Source: Flavobacterium frigidimaris (GTDB lineage: Bacteria; Bacteroidota; Bacteroidia; Flavobacteriales; Flavobacteriaceae). From it: a stretch of DNA of 64,000 nt. Positions within the stretch are counted from its first letter, which is position 1, and each line of letters opens with the position of its first letter. This document shows positions 34,159 to 43,800 of the stretch, piece after piece. The stretch spans positions 124,001 to 188,000 of the forward strand of contig FQWG01000007.1 of assembly GCA_900129595.1 (NCBI GenBank), given 5' to 3'. Both the position numbers and the translations under genes were made by a program. The notes under the pieces were generated by a model that made no database searches, was not told the origin of the DNA, and saw only the letters and a program-made list of their open reading frames with translations.

Positions 34159-35178
34159 TTATTGCGGCTGCCCGGTTTTTCTTTGTCTGCGTTTTGGCCG
34201 CTGCATTCCGGATCTGATATAACCTGGCACAAAACAAACTAAGAGATGCTCGCGTTTCCAGCGGTAACATTTCAGGAAAAAAAACATCGACACAAACAGA
34301 AATATTCCTGCTCCCACGGCCACCTGAAAAGGATAGTAAAGTATATTTTCCTGAGGAATAATCATAGGCACAAGAGCAATAGCACAAGCCGGAGCAAAAG
34401 GTTTCCTGACAAGTTCGAAAAGAGAAAACAGGCATATAAATAATAAAAGCACCGTATATAATAAAGGCAATCCCAATATTGTATGCACGTAATACTGAAA
34501 AAATGTTCCTAAAATAGCCGAAATTATAACGACCATATAAACTTGTAAAGGGCGATTGCGAAACCCTGACGAAGAAGAGCTGAATTCTATAAACATAACG
34601 ATCAACGGAGGCACAATAAAGAATAATTCTCCAGTATACACCGGAATTGCAGCTATAAGGATTAAACAAATAAACAATCTAATCCAGTGCTTTGAACTAT
34701 GTTTGTAATATCCTTTTTTTTTATCAAAAGCGATAACCTGACGCAATGCATTTTTCTCCAGAAACCATTGTCCCGAAACAACCAAAAGGCTCATGATAAA
34801 AACAGAAGCAGGATAAACAACAGAATCTGTTCCTAATAAAACCGGTAACATAGCTGCTGACGTTATTGGGATTAATGTGGTACGCGTAACAATAAGGCAA
34901 AACGAAGTAAATACAAAGGAAATCGCAATATTGACTAAAACAGGAAACGGAGAATAACGAACTAATAATATTCCGAATATGGCACAAACAGTCATTAGTA
35001 TGACAAGCATGGTTCTGCTTACTGTCCATATTTTTTTATCGATGACCCATAAACCAAGTACTAATGCGGCCATTTCCGGAAAAAGTATTTCTTTCTGGTC
35101 AATCCATTCTGATGCACCAATCATTAAACCAATGATAAGCAGGGCAAAGAGATATCGTATTAATTTGAGTTTATTCAC
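34159..35178 (-). CDS. Multi-pass inner-membrane protein
   Basis: The 339-residue protein has about nine membrane helices spread over residues 8-310. It has a short soluble loop around 150-165 (DKKKGYYKHSSKHW) and a basic tail ending RPKRRQRKTGQPQ. Segments such as ILFPEMAALVLGLWV and RKPFAPACAIALVPMIIP suggest an HPP- or aromatic-acid-exporter-like permease, but I cannot assign a family safely. It is the last gene of the AraC/RclC-like cluster on the minus strand, 65 bases after the DUF417 gene. Confidence 0.65.
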   Translation of the reverse strand: MNKLKLIRYLFALLIIGLMIGASEWIDQKEILFPEMAALVLGLWVIDKKIWTVSRTMLVILMTVCAIFGILLVRYSPFPVLVNIAISFVFTSFCLIVTRTTLIPITSAAMLPVLLGTDSVVYPASVFIMSLLVVSGQWFLEKNALRQVIAFDKKKGYYKHSSKHWIRLFICLILIAAIPVYTGELFFIVPPLIVMFIEFSSSSSGFRNRPLQVYMVVIISAILGTFFQYYVHTILGLPLLYTVLLLFICLFSLFELVRKPFAPACAIALVPMIIPQENILYYPFQVAVGAGIFLFVSMFFFLKCYRWKREHLLVCFVPGYIRSGMQRPKRRQRKTGQPQ

Positions 35179-35243
35179 TTTTCTAAACTTTGTGTTGTTG
35201 ACTTCACTAACTATTTTTCATTGCGCTTTTCAGCCATTATACT

Positions 35244-35810
35244 TTAATCTTTCAAAAGCCTTTGGGCACAGTCAGAAGCTACAATCAGACCTCCCGCCAT
35301 CATAATAATATCTTTTATAACCAATCTTCCTGCCCCTGAAAGATATGGAAAACCAAAATGAGGTGTAGGCAAATCTCCGCCTAAATCAGGAACCCAGACT
35401 TCAGGAGTGGTAATTAGAAAAGTAAGTGTTACTAGTGCCATTCCAGCCGTGAGCAATCCGCCAATAAGTCCCAGACGGTTATTAAAAATTCCCAGTAAAG
35501 TTAGTAAACCAATGCCAATGATTACCGTTCCTAACAGATACGAAAAAGTATAAGTGCCGTTTTGGGTATTCCAATCAATATTCTTCTTTACGACTTCCCC
35601 TTCTTTATTCTTATGGTCTTTATATTCATTTGAATTAGTATTGTAAAAGAAACTCATTAAAGGACTATTCGCAACGAAAGGAACGATTCCGTCTGCTTCA
35701 TATTGAAAGAACTTCAGACCGCCAATCCATACCATTACGATACAAATAGCGATTCGCATTATATTAAAAAATTGATTTTGTAAATTGGCCAATGTTGCTA
35801 AAATGCTCAT
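35244..35810 (-). CDS. DUF417/YkgB (RclC-like) membrane protein
   Basis: The 188-residue membrane protein matches the YkgB/DUF417 family: MRIAICIVMVWIGGLKFFQYEADGIVPFVANSPLM near the N-terminus and GLIGGLLTAGMALVTLTFLITTPEVW further on. In E. coli the relative RclC belongs to the reactive-chlorine response controlled by the AraC-type RclR. Here too an AraC regulator lies immediately upstream, with direct-repeat sites just ahead of a good promoter. A similar stress role is plausible but inferred from family and context. Confidence 0.82.
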   Translation of the reverse strand: MSILATLANLQNQFFNIMRIAICIVMVWIGGLKFFQYEADGIVPFVANSPLMSFFYNTNSNEYKDHKNKEGEVVKKNIDWNTQNGTYTFSYLLGTVIIGIGLLTLLGIFNNRLGLIGGLLTAGMALVTLTFLITTPEVWVPDLGGDLPTPHFGFPYLSGAGRLVIKDIIMMAGGLIVASDCAQRLLKD

Positions 35811-35835
35811 ATTCTTGTTGTTTTTATATTGACAA

Positions 35836-35866
35836 CAAAATTACCTGCATCCGGTTCCGGTTACAA
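35836..35866 (-). promoter_or_regulatory. Promoter of the DUF417 gene
   Basis: Minus strand: TTG (35866-35864), 20-base spacer, TAATTTTG (35843-35836), 25 bases ahead of the ATG at 35810. A good Bacteroidetes promoter. Confidence 0.7.
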
Positions 35867-35896
35867 TGGACAAATAGGGATATTATCTGGACAAAT
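35867..35896. promoter_or_regulatory. Direct repeats next to the DUF417 promoter, likely AraC sites
   Basis: TGGACAAAT occurs at 35867-35875 and 35888-35896, 21 bp apart, two helical turns. They abut the -33 box, the usual place for an AraC-family activator touching RNA polymerase. The second copy overlaps the end of the AraC gene. Confidence 0.6.
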
Positions 35897-36731
35897 CTGC
35901 TACTATAGATATCCCTACATTTTCCCTAAAAGCTGTGGGAGTAATTTTGGTATGTTTTTTAAAATACCGGCTAAAATAATTCTCATCATCAAAATTGAGT
36001 TCGGCAGCTATTTCTTTCATACTCTTGTAGCTAAGATGAATTAATTTTTTACACTCAAGTATTACTCTTTCGTGAATTAATGCAGAGGGTGTTTTCAGAA
36101 AATGCTGTTTGCATGTCTTCGAAAAATTATTAGGAGAAAGTCCCATTTGGGCAGCGTAAAAAGAAGGCTGCCTTTCTTTATGAAAATTTTCTTCTAGTAA
36201 TGTTTTAAATTTCATTAATGGATGATGGGTATTCTTTTCCTCATCAACAACAAGATCTTTTGATTTGATTTTGCTGCATAACGCAAGAATCAATTGCAAA
36301 TAAGCTTTTATTACTGATTTAGAATAACTGTCTGTATTTTCTATTTCAACAATCAGTTTGCCTAAGATATAATTCATTTCGACATGATCTTCATGTTCAA
36401 GATTTATATAAGGCTGCTGGTATATATTATTAAATAACAGCCCATTGCAGGCGACTTCTTTTTTATGGTATTCTATGCAGTAAAAATCCCCATGAAACTG
36501 AAGCCTTCTTGTTTTAAGCGGCTTTTCTGTATCAAAATAAATAATTTGATATGGTGTTGTAAATAATGCTATTTTACCATCAAAAACATATTCATTGAGA
36601 TCTACACTTACTTTGCCGCTTCCTTCCAAAAGAAAAATGTTGTACATAGGCGAACTTCCACATTGATTGATATAATCTGTGGTACAATCCTCAATCGTAC
36701 AGTCCTTTTTATCTGTTTGCTCTTCTTTCAT
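35883..36731 (-). CDS. AraC-family transcriptional regulator
   Basis: The 282-residue regulator has an N-terminal cupin-like sensing part (SPMYNIFLLEGSGKVSVDL) and a C-terminal AraC DNA-binding domain of two helix-turn-helix units. The first is QPSFYAAQMGLSPNNFSKTC. The second is SMKEIAAELNFDDENYFSRY, followed by FKKHTKITPTAFRE. It lies directly upstream of the DUF417 gene on the same strand. Paired TGGACAAAT repeats at the intervening promoter are its probable binding site. The ligand is unknown. Confidence 0.9.
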   Translation of the reverse strand: MKEEQTDKKDCTIEDCTTDYINQCGSSPMYNIFLLEGSGKVSVDLNEYVFDGKIALFTTPYQIIYFDTEKPLKTRRLQFHGDFYCIEYHKKEVACNGLLFNNIYQQPYINLEHEDHVEMNYILGKLIVEIENTDSYSKSVIKAYLQLILALCSKIKSKDLVVDEEKNTHHPLMKFKTLLEENFHKERQPSFYAAQMGLSPNNFSKTCKQHFLKTPSALIHERVILECKKLIHLSYKSMKEIAAELNFDDENYFSRYFKKHTKITPTAFRENVGISIVADLSR

Positions 36732-36954
36732 CCGTATTCTTAACTTAGTATTCTTCGTTCTCAGCGCATCATTGCGAAGTTGAACAAATATCGTCTAAAA
36801 AACTACTGCAAATTTTATTAAAAAAACCTTATTTCAATCTCATAAAATTAGTTTTAAATTAGCACTACATCAAATGTCGTAAAAATGTCGTGGGATAACC
36901 GTTACCAGATTCTTATTTTTAAAATAATTTTGAAGTAAAATAAATTATATCAAT

Positions 36955-37527
36955 ATGAATTCTATAGGAAAAAAAATCAGCGACACAAGAAAACTTAAAG
37001 GTCTTACTCAGGAAGAGCTTGCAGAATTGTCTAAAGTAAACCTGAGAACAATACAAAGAATTGAAAACAACAAAAACGAACCACGCGGAAAAACGCTGAG
37101 TATGATTTGCGATGTTCTTCAAATTGACAAAGCACATTTGCAGGAATTAAATCAGCTGTCGCAAAAGAAAACAGTTACCGCTTTTATTATCGACGGCATC
37201 TTCTTAATTCTTTTAAACCTGCTTTTAGTGAGTATTATTGGCTACCTGACATTGCCTCCTGAAGCCACTATAAACAGCAAAACCGGAGCAATACTTTTAA
37301 GTTTTTTCATTCCATTTTTCATCGTTCATTTTACGCAAAAAATGAGCGCCACGGAACGAACTATAAAGTTTGGTTTTGGATTTGTAGCACAAATAATTTT
37401 ATTTCTAGTCGTGCAAGGTTTTATCAATACCTGCAAAATTGGATTTAGATCGTGGACTTTTTCGTGTATATTGATCTTTATAGGTGTTTTATTCTATGGG
37501 AAGATTATGTTTAAACCTCAGAAATAA
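36955..37527 (+). CDS. XRE-type HTH protein with membrane domain
   Basis: The 190-residue protein has an N-terminal XRE helix-turn-helix (residues 6-62, with LTQEELAELSKVNLRTIQRIE). Three to four membrane helices fill residues 72-185. This membrane-anchored XRE arrangement is common in Bacteroidetes. DNA binding from the membrane suggests signal sensing, but no ligand is known. It is divergent from the AraC gene with 223 bases between. A hairpin follows at 37671-37696. Confidence 0.82.
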   Translation: MNSIGKKISDTRKLKGLTQEELAELSKVNLRTIQRIENNKNEPRGKTLSMICDVLQIDKAHLQELNQLSQKKTVTAFIIDGIFLILLNLLLVSIIGYLTLPPEATINSKTGAILLSFFIPFFIVHFTQKMSATERTIKFGFGFVAQIILFLVVQGFINTCKIGFRSWTFSCILIFIGVLFYGKIMFKPQK

Positions 37528-37670
37528 AAGAGTAAGCAAAGGAAGATCTTAATAAACATGAGTTACTTCTGAGCCACAGCCTTTATAAACAAAATTTAAC
37601 ATGATCCAAATCCCTTCTCATAATCTATGAATGATTATTTCATAATGAAGCAATTAGCAAAAAAACAAAA

Positions 37671-37696
37671 AGCCTGAGAATCTATATTCTCAGACT
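37671..37696 (+). terminator. Hairpin terminator downstream of the XRE gene
   Basis: CTGAGAA (37674-37680) pairs with TTCTCAG (37687-37693) around TCTATA. Two outer pairs extend it beyond one mismatch. T-rich DNA follows and A-rich DNA precedes. Confidence 0.6.
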
Positions 37697-38059
37697 TTCA
37701 AATTTTAAAGTGAACTTGCAAGTACAAAATTCGAACCTTTTACTTGAAGATTTCCAAGTTTTAAGCGAGTTGACAGAGGTTTAATAATAAAAGTATTTGA
37801 TTGTCCGAGTTTATTAAAAAGTTGTAACTAGCCAAAATTGGACTAATACAAAGCACATTCGGTTGTATGAAATGCAAAGCCCCTTAGTTTAAGTATATCT
37901 AATAAATACACAGAAAGTTTATCATTTGTTCCAGCAATATTGAAAAGTTAGGCTTAATAATATTGTATTTATATATGTAATAACTCGAAAGGTTTCAATA
38001 TTAAAAATTCATCGTATTGTCAACTAGAATATTAAAATAATAAACTAAAATTTAAAATT
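37697..38059. other. Gene-free stretch at the core/accessory transition
   Basis: About 360 bases with many stops in all frames and no recognised gene or RNA. A hairpin-forming run CAAGTACAAAATTCGAACC ... TACTTG (about 37719-37746) contains TTCGAA, but no tRNA can be folded from its surroundings. Accessory genes begin to the right, so an element boundary may lie here; no flanking direct repeat was identified. Confidence 0.4.
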
Positions 38060-38488
38060 ATGAAACAGTTGCCTAATTTAGATGCATTCGCAAAAATTCT
38101 TATAGACAAAGGCTTTAATGTTTTCTTTCAAACACAAGTAGCCTATCCCGGAAGGTTGAAAGAAAGCATTACCGAATTTATGGAAGCTTGCAACAATGGT
38201 AAAGAATCTGATAGAGACGGAAACTTTTTACTATCGACTTATCTGCAATGGTCAGGAGATGATAATTCAAGTATTGTATGCGATTTTTGGGTAAGAAAAG
38301 AAAACGACGGTTTTGATATACAAAAAATGGAAATTACAAGTAAAAACAGATACGGACAACTTTTGAAAAAAGCGGAACTAAAAAACCTTTCAATAAATTC
38401 AATTCCGACACTAAAGGAATCCATTGCCGAGGTTTCTGTATTTTCTCAACAAAAAGATTTTTCTCAAAAAAGAGGATTTAGAATGTGA
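38060..38488 (+). CDS. Hypothetical protein
   Basis: A 142-residue soluble protein (MKQLPNLDAFAKILIDKGFN, then FQTQVAYPGRLKESITEFME). It ends in a basic, Ser/Gln-rich tail (SQQKDFSQKRGFRM). No family is recognised. It opens the accessory part of the window, with no close neighbour on its strand. The tail resembles those of small proteins in conjugative elements, but only loosely. Confidence 0.6.
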   Translation: MKQLPNLDAFAKILIDKGFNVFFQTQVAYPGRLKESITEFMEACNNGKESDRDGNFLLSTYLQWSGDDNSSIVCDFWVRKENDGFDIQKMEITSKNRYGQLLKKAELKNLSINSIPTLKESIAEVSVFSQQKDFSQKRGFRM

Positions 38489-38843
38489 CAATTATAAAAT
38501 AATTAAGCATAAAAAAACAAAAGCAAGTGTCTTTATTTGTCTTTATGGGGAAAAAGAGGCTCCGACACTTTTATGTCAATCCTAGTTAATACAAGGTTTA
38601 GAAAATAATATTTAAAAGAGGGGCTCTAATCATAAATAAAATATCAAGATAAGAAATAAACAATAATTGAGTGAATTATTGACATAGAAATTACCGATAA
38701 AAATATTTACTGAATCATACATTATAAGTTAAAGATTTAATTTTTTTAATATCTAATTTATCAAGTAAATAATCTTCCCTTACACTATGGCATTTATCGT
38801 AATTATTTGTAATTTAGAGTATTGAATAAAAATACCACATCTT
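38489..38843. other. Gene-free stretch
   Basis: About 355 AT-rich bases. It contains a short tandem GTCTTTAT TT GTCTTTAT (about 38528-38544). No gene, terminator or clear promoter pair was recognised. Confidence 0.4.
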
Positions 38844-39173
38844 ATGGAAGCACATACTCTTGTTTTATCTGCAACGAAAATTGCCGTACCTGATGTCCCT
38901 ACAATTGATTTTGTAACCAGTTTAATTAATCGTGGATTAACCCAGATGGAATATTTTGGTATTGAGATTGACAATCACTGCGATATTATCAGTGATGATA
39001 TGGAGGCAGTCAGCAATGAAATTACATATATCGATATTCACTTTGACACCGAGCTGACCATTGCGTATGACTCCCTGAACGAAACTGAGGTCGACCAATT
39101 AGCAATAACAATGCTGCACGATTGTAATCCTGAGATCAGAGCTGACCTAAAAGACATTACAATTTATTTATAA
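38844..39173 (+). CDS. Hypothetical acidic protein
   Basis: A 109-residue acidic protein (MEAHTLVLSATKIAVPDVPT). The alternating hydrophobic pattern suggests an alpha/beta fold, and it is rich in Asp/Glu/Ile/Thr. No family is recognised. It ends one base before the start of the next gene, so the two form an operon. Confidence 0.6.
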   Translation: MEAHTLVLSATKIAVPDVPTIDFVTSLINRGLTQMEYFGIEIDNHCDIISDDMEAVSNEITYIDIHFDTELTIAYDSLNETEVDQLAITMLHDCNPEIRADLKDITIYL

Positions 39174-39174
39174 A

Positions 39175-39471
39175 ATGGATAAAGAGAAAATAAAAGAACT
39201 TTTCACGAAGGAAATTGAAACGCTCATTTCTGAAGCTGAGCTGGCAATCGAAGAAACGGCAAGAGCTGCGCGGCTAAAAGCAAAATACGAGTTACTGGAG
39301 AAATTTGATCTTTTTGTGAAAGCCATAAATGCGAAAATGAACGCTATACTTGACAGCAATGGTGTAGATTTTAAAAGTCAGGCGGAACTAGATTCCTTTA
39401 TGAACTTTATGAGGCCGACATTTGATAAAATGTATGAAAAATATACGAATCTTGGTAAGGATGAAAATTAA
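39175..39471 (+). CDS. Hypothetical coiled-coil protein
   Basis: A 98-residue, almost fully helical protein (MDKEKIKELFTKEIETLISE). Heptad-like spacing of Leu/Ile and charged residues runs through residues 1-60. It starts one base after the stop of the preceding small gene, so the pair is probably translationally coupled. Function unknown. Confidence 0.6.
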   Translation: MDKEKIKELFTKEIETLISEAELAIEETARAARLKAKYELLEKFDLFVKAINAKMNAILDSNGVDFKSQAELDSFMNFMRPTFDKMYEKYTNLGKDEN

Positions 39472-39504
39472 AGCATGTATTGTATAGAGTAGAACTGTAA
39501 AATA

Positions 39505-39924
39505 TCAGCCTGTTTTAAAAAATGATTTCAATAGCTTCCAAAGCTTGCAAAACCAACTATGCATGACGTATTTTTGTCTGCATTCACTAGCTGGGGGATC
39601 TATGTAAGTAACATTAATTCTTTCAATATACTGGTCAATTCCACTTGGTCTGGATCGGATGATTTCTTCCCTTTTCGATTGGAAAATCGCCGTGAATTCC
39701 TCCTGCGTTAAAGTAATTCCATGGGCATACATATTGGCTTTCATCGTACTGCGTATAAAATTCAGTTCATTCTCCTGGCATCTCATTATATGTACGCCGT
39801 ATTCTTGTTCTGGATCAAAAAAATCACTGGGGCTATTGTATTGCACAAATTCCGTTACAGCATTAAGTTCAATGAAAAAACGCGCGTTAAAATCTTCGAC
39901 TGAAACATTTTTAAATAAGTCCAT
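39505..39924 (-). CDS. Hypothetical protein downstream of the SRAP gene
   Basis: A 139-residue soluble protein (MDLFKNVSVEDFNARFFIEL). Its helical middle contains TLTQEEFTAIFQSKREEIIR, and the tail is Cys- and aromatic-containing (CRQKYVMHSWFCKLWKLLKS). No family is recognised. It starts 9 bases after the SRAP gene on the same strand and is probably cotranscribed, so a role linked to DNA damage is possible but unproven. Confidence 0.6.
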   Translation of the reverse strand: MDLFKNVSVEDFNARFFIELNAVTEFVQYNSPSDFFDPEQEYGVHIMRCQENELNFIRSTMKANMYAHGITLTQEEFTAIFQSKREEIIRSRPSGIDQYIERINVTYIDPPASECRQKYVMHSWFCKLWKLLKSFFKTG

Positions 39925-39933
39925 ACTGAAATT

Positions 39934-40560
39934 TTACAATGAGGGAAATGCTATTAGGTTCCCTTCATAAGGAAAGGCAAAATCTGTTATTTTTACCGAA
40001 TGGTCCAGCCATGCAGATTCATCCTGGCTTTTGAGCATAATTGGCATTCGCATCTTATGGTTGTGAATATACCGCATAGTATCATTGGCTTTTGTTGTAA
40101 CCATAGTGTAGGTGTTTTTGATTTCTTCCGAAACTGGATCTGTCCATGAGGAATATAATCCTGCGAAGGTGAAAATTTCATCATCTTGTGAGTTGATTTG
40201 GTATTTGTCTTTGCTCTTTCCTTTTTCATCATTCCAATGCCATTCATAATAGGCAGATGCTATTATGAGACAGCGGTTGTGCGTTATATTTTTAAAAGAT
40301 GCTTTTTCGTCGATGGATTCAATCCTCGCATTGAGGGTATTTTTTCTAAATTCGATATCTTTTGCCCATGCCGGAAGCAGTCCCCATGTAAAGTCCGTTG
40401 TAATTAAATGCGGCGATGTATTAAGAATTACAGGGATATTAGGATGGGAAAATCCATTTATAAAATCAGATTGAAGATAAGTCTCTTCATTATCCACTTC
40501 AGCATTAAAACGTCGTTTTACATTTTCAATAGCTGCTGACTGCTGGGTATAGTAACACAT
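39934..40560 (-). CDS. SRAP/HMCES (YedK) abasic-site crosslinking protein
   Basis: The 208-residue SRAP protein has the catalytic Cys2 exposed by the start MCYYTQQ. The conserved NARIESIDEKASFK, the glutamate in ASAYYEWHW and the histidine in NHKMRMPIML are all present. HMCES/YedK proteins form a thiazolidine crosslink with abasic sites in single-stranded DNA, protecting replication forks. It is near a DnaE/Y-family polymerase pair, an association common in bacterial damage-tolerance loci. The start is fixed by the need for Cys at position 2. Confidence 0.93.
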   Translation of the reverse strand: MCYYTQQSAAIENVKRRFNAEVDNEETYLQSDFINGFSHPNIPVILNTSPHLITTDFTWGLLPAWAKDIEFRKNTLNARIESIDEKASFKNITHNRCLIIASAYYEWHWNDEKGKSKDKYQINSQDDEIFTFAGLYSSWTDPVSEEIKNTYTMVTTKANDTMRYIHNHKMRMPIMLKSQDESAWLDHSVKITDFAFPYEGNLIAFPSL

Positions 40561-40672
40561 AATTTTTATGTCCGTTAAAGTTTAAAAAATACCTTATTTT
40601 AATAATGCTAAACCTTTTAAAGGCCCTTTGGTCAAATGTCCTGTCATAAATTTGGCATTAAAATTATTTAAA

Positions 40673-40825
40673 ATGAGCCAGTACCAATTTGACGTAAGGC
40701 ATATTGAAAGCCTCGTTAGGAAAAATACGGAAAGGAAAAATAATCTACGCCGGAAAAACAGCAACAGATTGCTAATTTATACGTTGATTTTCACCTTTAT
40801 ATTTTTCGCTTTATATCAAATTTAG
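40673..40825 (+). CDS. Small single-pass membrane protein
   Basis: Starting at 40673 (MSQYQFDVRHIESLVRKNTE) the product is 50 residues. A basic middle (RKNNLRRKNSNR) is followed by one C-terminal membrane helix (LLIYTLIFTFIFFALYQI). The frame is open further upstream to 40628. A TAAATTTG box at 40647-40654 (TTTG at 40627-40630, spacer 16) lies inside that extension and favours the shorter start. Function unknown. Confidence 0.5.
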   Translation: MSQYQFDVRHIESLVRKNTERKNNLRRKNSNRLLIYTLIFTFIFFALYQI

Positions 40826-40856
40826 TTCATAATTAGGACTTTACATAAATAAAAAA

Positions 40857-43800
40857 CTAAAATTTCATCCGATGACGCGGGAGGTCGATTTCATGTTCCT
40901 GTGGATATGGTTGCCGATCCGTACTGCTGACATCTTCTTTTATTAGCTGCTGTGTTTTAAACTGGTTATTGGTATCCATGTAACGCGGATCAGGCATAAA
41001 TGGCATTTTTGCCATTTTATGAACCGTAATAGTGGGGAAATGATAATCAATCTCGACTGTTCCAAGCAGCAGGTAACAGCCGCCTCCCTGAAACGGGTGT
41101 ACGGCAAGACTATCCGGGAAATGTGCAGTATCAAAGTAAGCACCTTCATTGTCTATCCAGGTTCCAAAATACATATTGCCTCTTTTGGTTGGTACCTGTT
41201 TGGTTGAAATAAGATAAGCCAGCATACGAACCTGTTTTTTATGGCAATTAACAAGATCCCTTACTTTTATGTCACCGCGGTGTTTGGTTTGCAGCAGATC
41301 AAATACAGTGCAGGAAATCGGAAAACTGAGCAGTTCAATCTCATCAAAAGCATCTTCAAAAACTGATCTTTCCAGTGTCGGTAGTTTATACTCCTTCACT
41401 GGTTCCTGCAACAGCATAAGTCCTCTATTTTCAGGTTTAAAATTGTTAAGCAGCAGGCTTGCGATCACCAGAAGCTGGTTCTTAGTTTTTCCCGTAAAAC
41501 GGAACGCACCTATAAAAATCAGGATTTTTACGCTTTCAATTCCCATTGGGATCCGGTTTATGAAATCTTCCAATGATTTGAACTCACCGTTCCTTTCGCG
41601 ATCGGCTTCAATAAACTGTGCCATTTTGGAATCAAGGCTCATCAGGTGCATAAAACCCAGATACACGTCATTTCCATACAAAGTAGTTTCAAACACACTC
41701 TTGTTGACGCAGGGATTGTGTATCACTGCGCCAGCCATACGCGCTTCATGCACATATATCTCAAGACGGTAAAAGCCTCCCTGATTATTAATTACTGCTA
41801 CCATAAAATCAATGGGAAAATGCACCTTAAGATAAAGACTCTGATAACTCTCAACTGCATAGGATGCCGAGTGTGCTTTGCAGAAAGAGTAACCGGCAAA
41901 AGACTCGATCTGTCGGTAGATTTCCTCGCTGAGTGCCACGGGATGACCTTTTACGGCACAGCAGGCGAAAAAATTGTCTTTCACTTTCTGGAGTGCTGAC
42001 TTGGACCGTCCTTTACCGGACATGGCACGGCGCAGGATATCTCCGTCAGCTGCCGGTAGTCCGCCATAGTGCAGTGCAATTTTTATCACATCTTCCTGAT
42101 AGACCATAATCCCGTAGGTTTCTCCTAACTGCTGCTCGAATACGGGATGAAAATATTCAAACTTGCTAGGATGATTGTGGCGGAAAATATATTCCTTCAT
42201 CATTCCGGACTGTGCCACACCGGGACGAATGATGGAAGAGGCGGCTACAAGTGTTTTATAATTATCACATTTTAAACGTCTGAGCAGTCCTCTCATAGCT
42301 GGACTTTCAATATAAAAGCAGCCGATGGTTTTTCCTTCCGCCAAATATTTATTTGCTGTTTCCTCGTTTTTGGAAATTGTGGTATCGCGGATATTGATAC
42401 GAATACCCCTGTTTCTCTCAATGATCTTTACACTCTCATCAATGTGTCCAATACCACGCTGGCTTAGGATATCGAATTTTTCAAATCCAATATCCTCAGC
42501 TACGTGCATATCAAAAAGGGCAATTGGAAATCCTTTTGGAGGCATCTCCAAAGGAGTGTAATTGGTAATGGGTTCTTCGGAAATGATGATCCCGCAGGAG
42601 TGCATACTACGCTGATTGGGATATTTCTCAAGCATCATTCCATATTCCTGGACAAATTTCACAATGTTGTTGCTCTGATGGAATTTCATGGGATTTTTGG
42701 CCAGCATGTCAAGCTCTTCTTTTGGCAAACCGAAAACTTTGCCGACTTCACGGAAAATAGAGCGGTACTTGAATTCCACGTTGGTACCGCAAAAGGCTAC
42801 ATGCTCGTAGGTATAGCGTTTGAAGATATATTCGAGTATAATATCACGCTCTTTCCAACTCCAGTCGATATCAAAATCAGGAGGGCTTTTGCGGTTGACA
42901 TTTAAGAAGCGCTCAAAGTACAAATCCAATTCCAAAGGACAGATGTCGGTGATGCCAAGACAATAAGCAACAATGCTATTGGCACCGCTTCCACGGCCGA
43001 TATGAAGAAATCCTTGACTGTTACTGAAACGAATGATATCTGCGGTAATCAGGAAGTAGCCACTGAATTCCAACTCGTCAATCACTTTGAGTTCTTTTTG
43101 CATACGTTCACGCGCCTGAATATTTTTTTTGCCATAGCGCCATGATAAACCTTGCTCGGCTAAAGAACTTAGCAGTTCCATATCACTTTTCCTGCCAGAT
43201 GTATAGAATTTTTTATTTTTGGGTGTGGTAAAATCGTATGAAAAATTACAGGAATCAATAACTTTCTGGGTATTGTCTACAATAAGTGGATACTGGCTGT
43301 AAAGTGAAAGCAGCGAATCCAGACTGATCATTTTGTCAGAAGTGGCACAGCAGTCCTCAGGAGCTAATTTGGAGAGAAGTATGTTTCTGTCAATAGCGCT
43401 GAGTATCCTGTGTAGATTGTATTCCTTTTTAGTACGGAAAGTTACCGGCTGGAGAATGACCATTTTGTCCTGTCTTTTTTTCCATCCAGACAAAATCAAT
43501 TGCTGCAGTTGGTCTGGGCGAATACCGATGTATTCATTTTCTTTTAAAATATCAGGAGTATTTTCCAGTGGATAAATTACAACTACATCTGTAAAATCCG
43601 GGGCAAAAGCAGGAAGGGCGGTCTTGTCAAAATTATGGCGGGTCAAAAAGCGGTTCATCTCCGCAAGACCGCTCGCATTTTTGGCAAGACCGATGAAGCG
43701 CAGCTGAAACTCTGAGCGAAATTCCATCCCTACCAAAGGTTTTATGCCGGCATCTTCACAGCTTTTAATAAAATCGTAAATTCCTGTTACCGTATTGATA

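Noticed and set aside
37719-37746. TTCGAACC-containing hairpin as a tRNA 3' end or attachment site
   Set aside because: No acceptor, D or anticodon arm can be folded around it, and no second copy was found in the window.
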